Positions 63,806 through 64,000 of a stretch of DNA of 64,000 nt are shown in pieces. Every line of letters starts with the position of its first letter. Position 1 is the first letter of the stretch. A program made the translations under genes and the position numbers. Origin of the DNA: Hymenobacter sp. YIM 151500-1 (GTDB lineage: Bacteria > Bacteroidota > Bacteroidia > Cytophagales > Hymenobacteraceae); NCBI RefSeq assembly GCF_025979885.1, contig NZ_CP110139.1:186001-250000 (forward strand). Direction: 5' to 3'. The notes under the pieces were generated by a model. That model was not told the origin of the DNA. It was given only the letters and a program-made list of their open reading frames with translations, and did no database searches.

Positions 63806-64000
63806 CAGCGCAGGTTGTGCAGCAGAAGATGTATTTTTCAGAAAGATCTTTAAGCCTATCAGGCTGGCGGCAAAACGGCTGACCAAAAGCACATAGCCAG
63901 AGTTTTTCGGGTGCCCAACTGCGGGACAACGGGACGCAGACTGTCAGGCTCCTGCTACCGCTATTTACTGCTACCCCAACCATTTATAAACGTTCTGTCA

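Noticed and set aside
63806..64000. Minus-strand frame at the right edge
   Set aside because: It overlaps the dipeptidase gene antisense and shows no coding features; the last 195 bases hold nothing I can support.

Overview
The window looks like a chromosomal segment of a GC-rich Bacteroidota bacterium close to Hymenobacter (Cytophagales). This is inferred from several things: proteins ending in type IX secretion (T9SS) sorting-like domains, SUKH immunity proteins, a TssD-type Hcp and VgrG typical of the Bacteroidota type VI secretion system (T6SS iii), TAnnTTTG-like -7 promoter elements, many lipobox lipoproteins, and dense families of palindromic intergenic repeats. About 45 intact genes, four remnants or degraded genes and one edge-truncated gene can be supported. 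I saw no rRNA, tRNA, insertion sequence or CRISPR array.

Region by region. 1-7.2 kb: housekeeping (5' end of parA, UPF0173 hydrolase, an orphan peptide-binding lipoprotein, yidC, pyrG) and a remnant of a DUF262 gene. 7.4-8.9 kb: a T6SS effector made of an Hcp/TssD domain fused to a WHH-type nuclease, translationally coupled to a SUKH immunity gene. 8.9-25 kb: envelope and metabolic genes (PBP4-type peptidase, DUF1016 nuclease, OmpA/TSP3 protein, a SerB-SerA fusion, serine hydrolases, DUF421 protein, aldo/keto reductase, two YdeI-type genes in the wider window, a class D beta-lactamase). 25-33.5 kb: an N-acyl-D-amino-acid deacylase, then an alpha-glucan block (cytosolic GH13, DinB protein, GH13 lipoprotein, secreted GH31). 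34-35.2 kb: three tandem paralogous small helical proteins of unknown function. 35.4-44.4 kb: gamma-glutamyltransferase, glycogen branching enzyme, half of a GT-B glycosyltransferase and a second GH31. 44.4-49.2 kb: a degraded lectin gene, then an AT-rich T6SS cargo operon read leftward: vgrG, a PAAR-like/Hint/WHH-nuclease effector, SUKH immunity and a YezG-like protein. 50-55 kb: secreted heparinase-like lyase and reprolysin-like metalloprotease, both with T9SS tails. 56-63.8 kb: two alpha/beta hydrolases, a rhomboid protease and a neighbour sharing its N-terminal domain, a small acidic protein, a class-A-like serine hydrolase and a VanX-like dipeptidase.

How the genes work together. The GH13, GH31, glgB and GT-B-half genes suggest alpha-glucan breakdown outside and inside the cell and glycogen branching. 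The two T6SS cargo cassettes, each pairing a putative nuclease with its own immunity gene, are the clearest accessory systems, but no T6SS structural genes are in view, so they must rely on an apparatus encoded elsewhere. At least five families of long imperfect palindromes fill most intergenic gaps and are the most striking non-coding feature.
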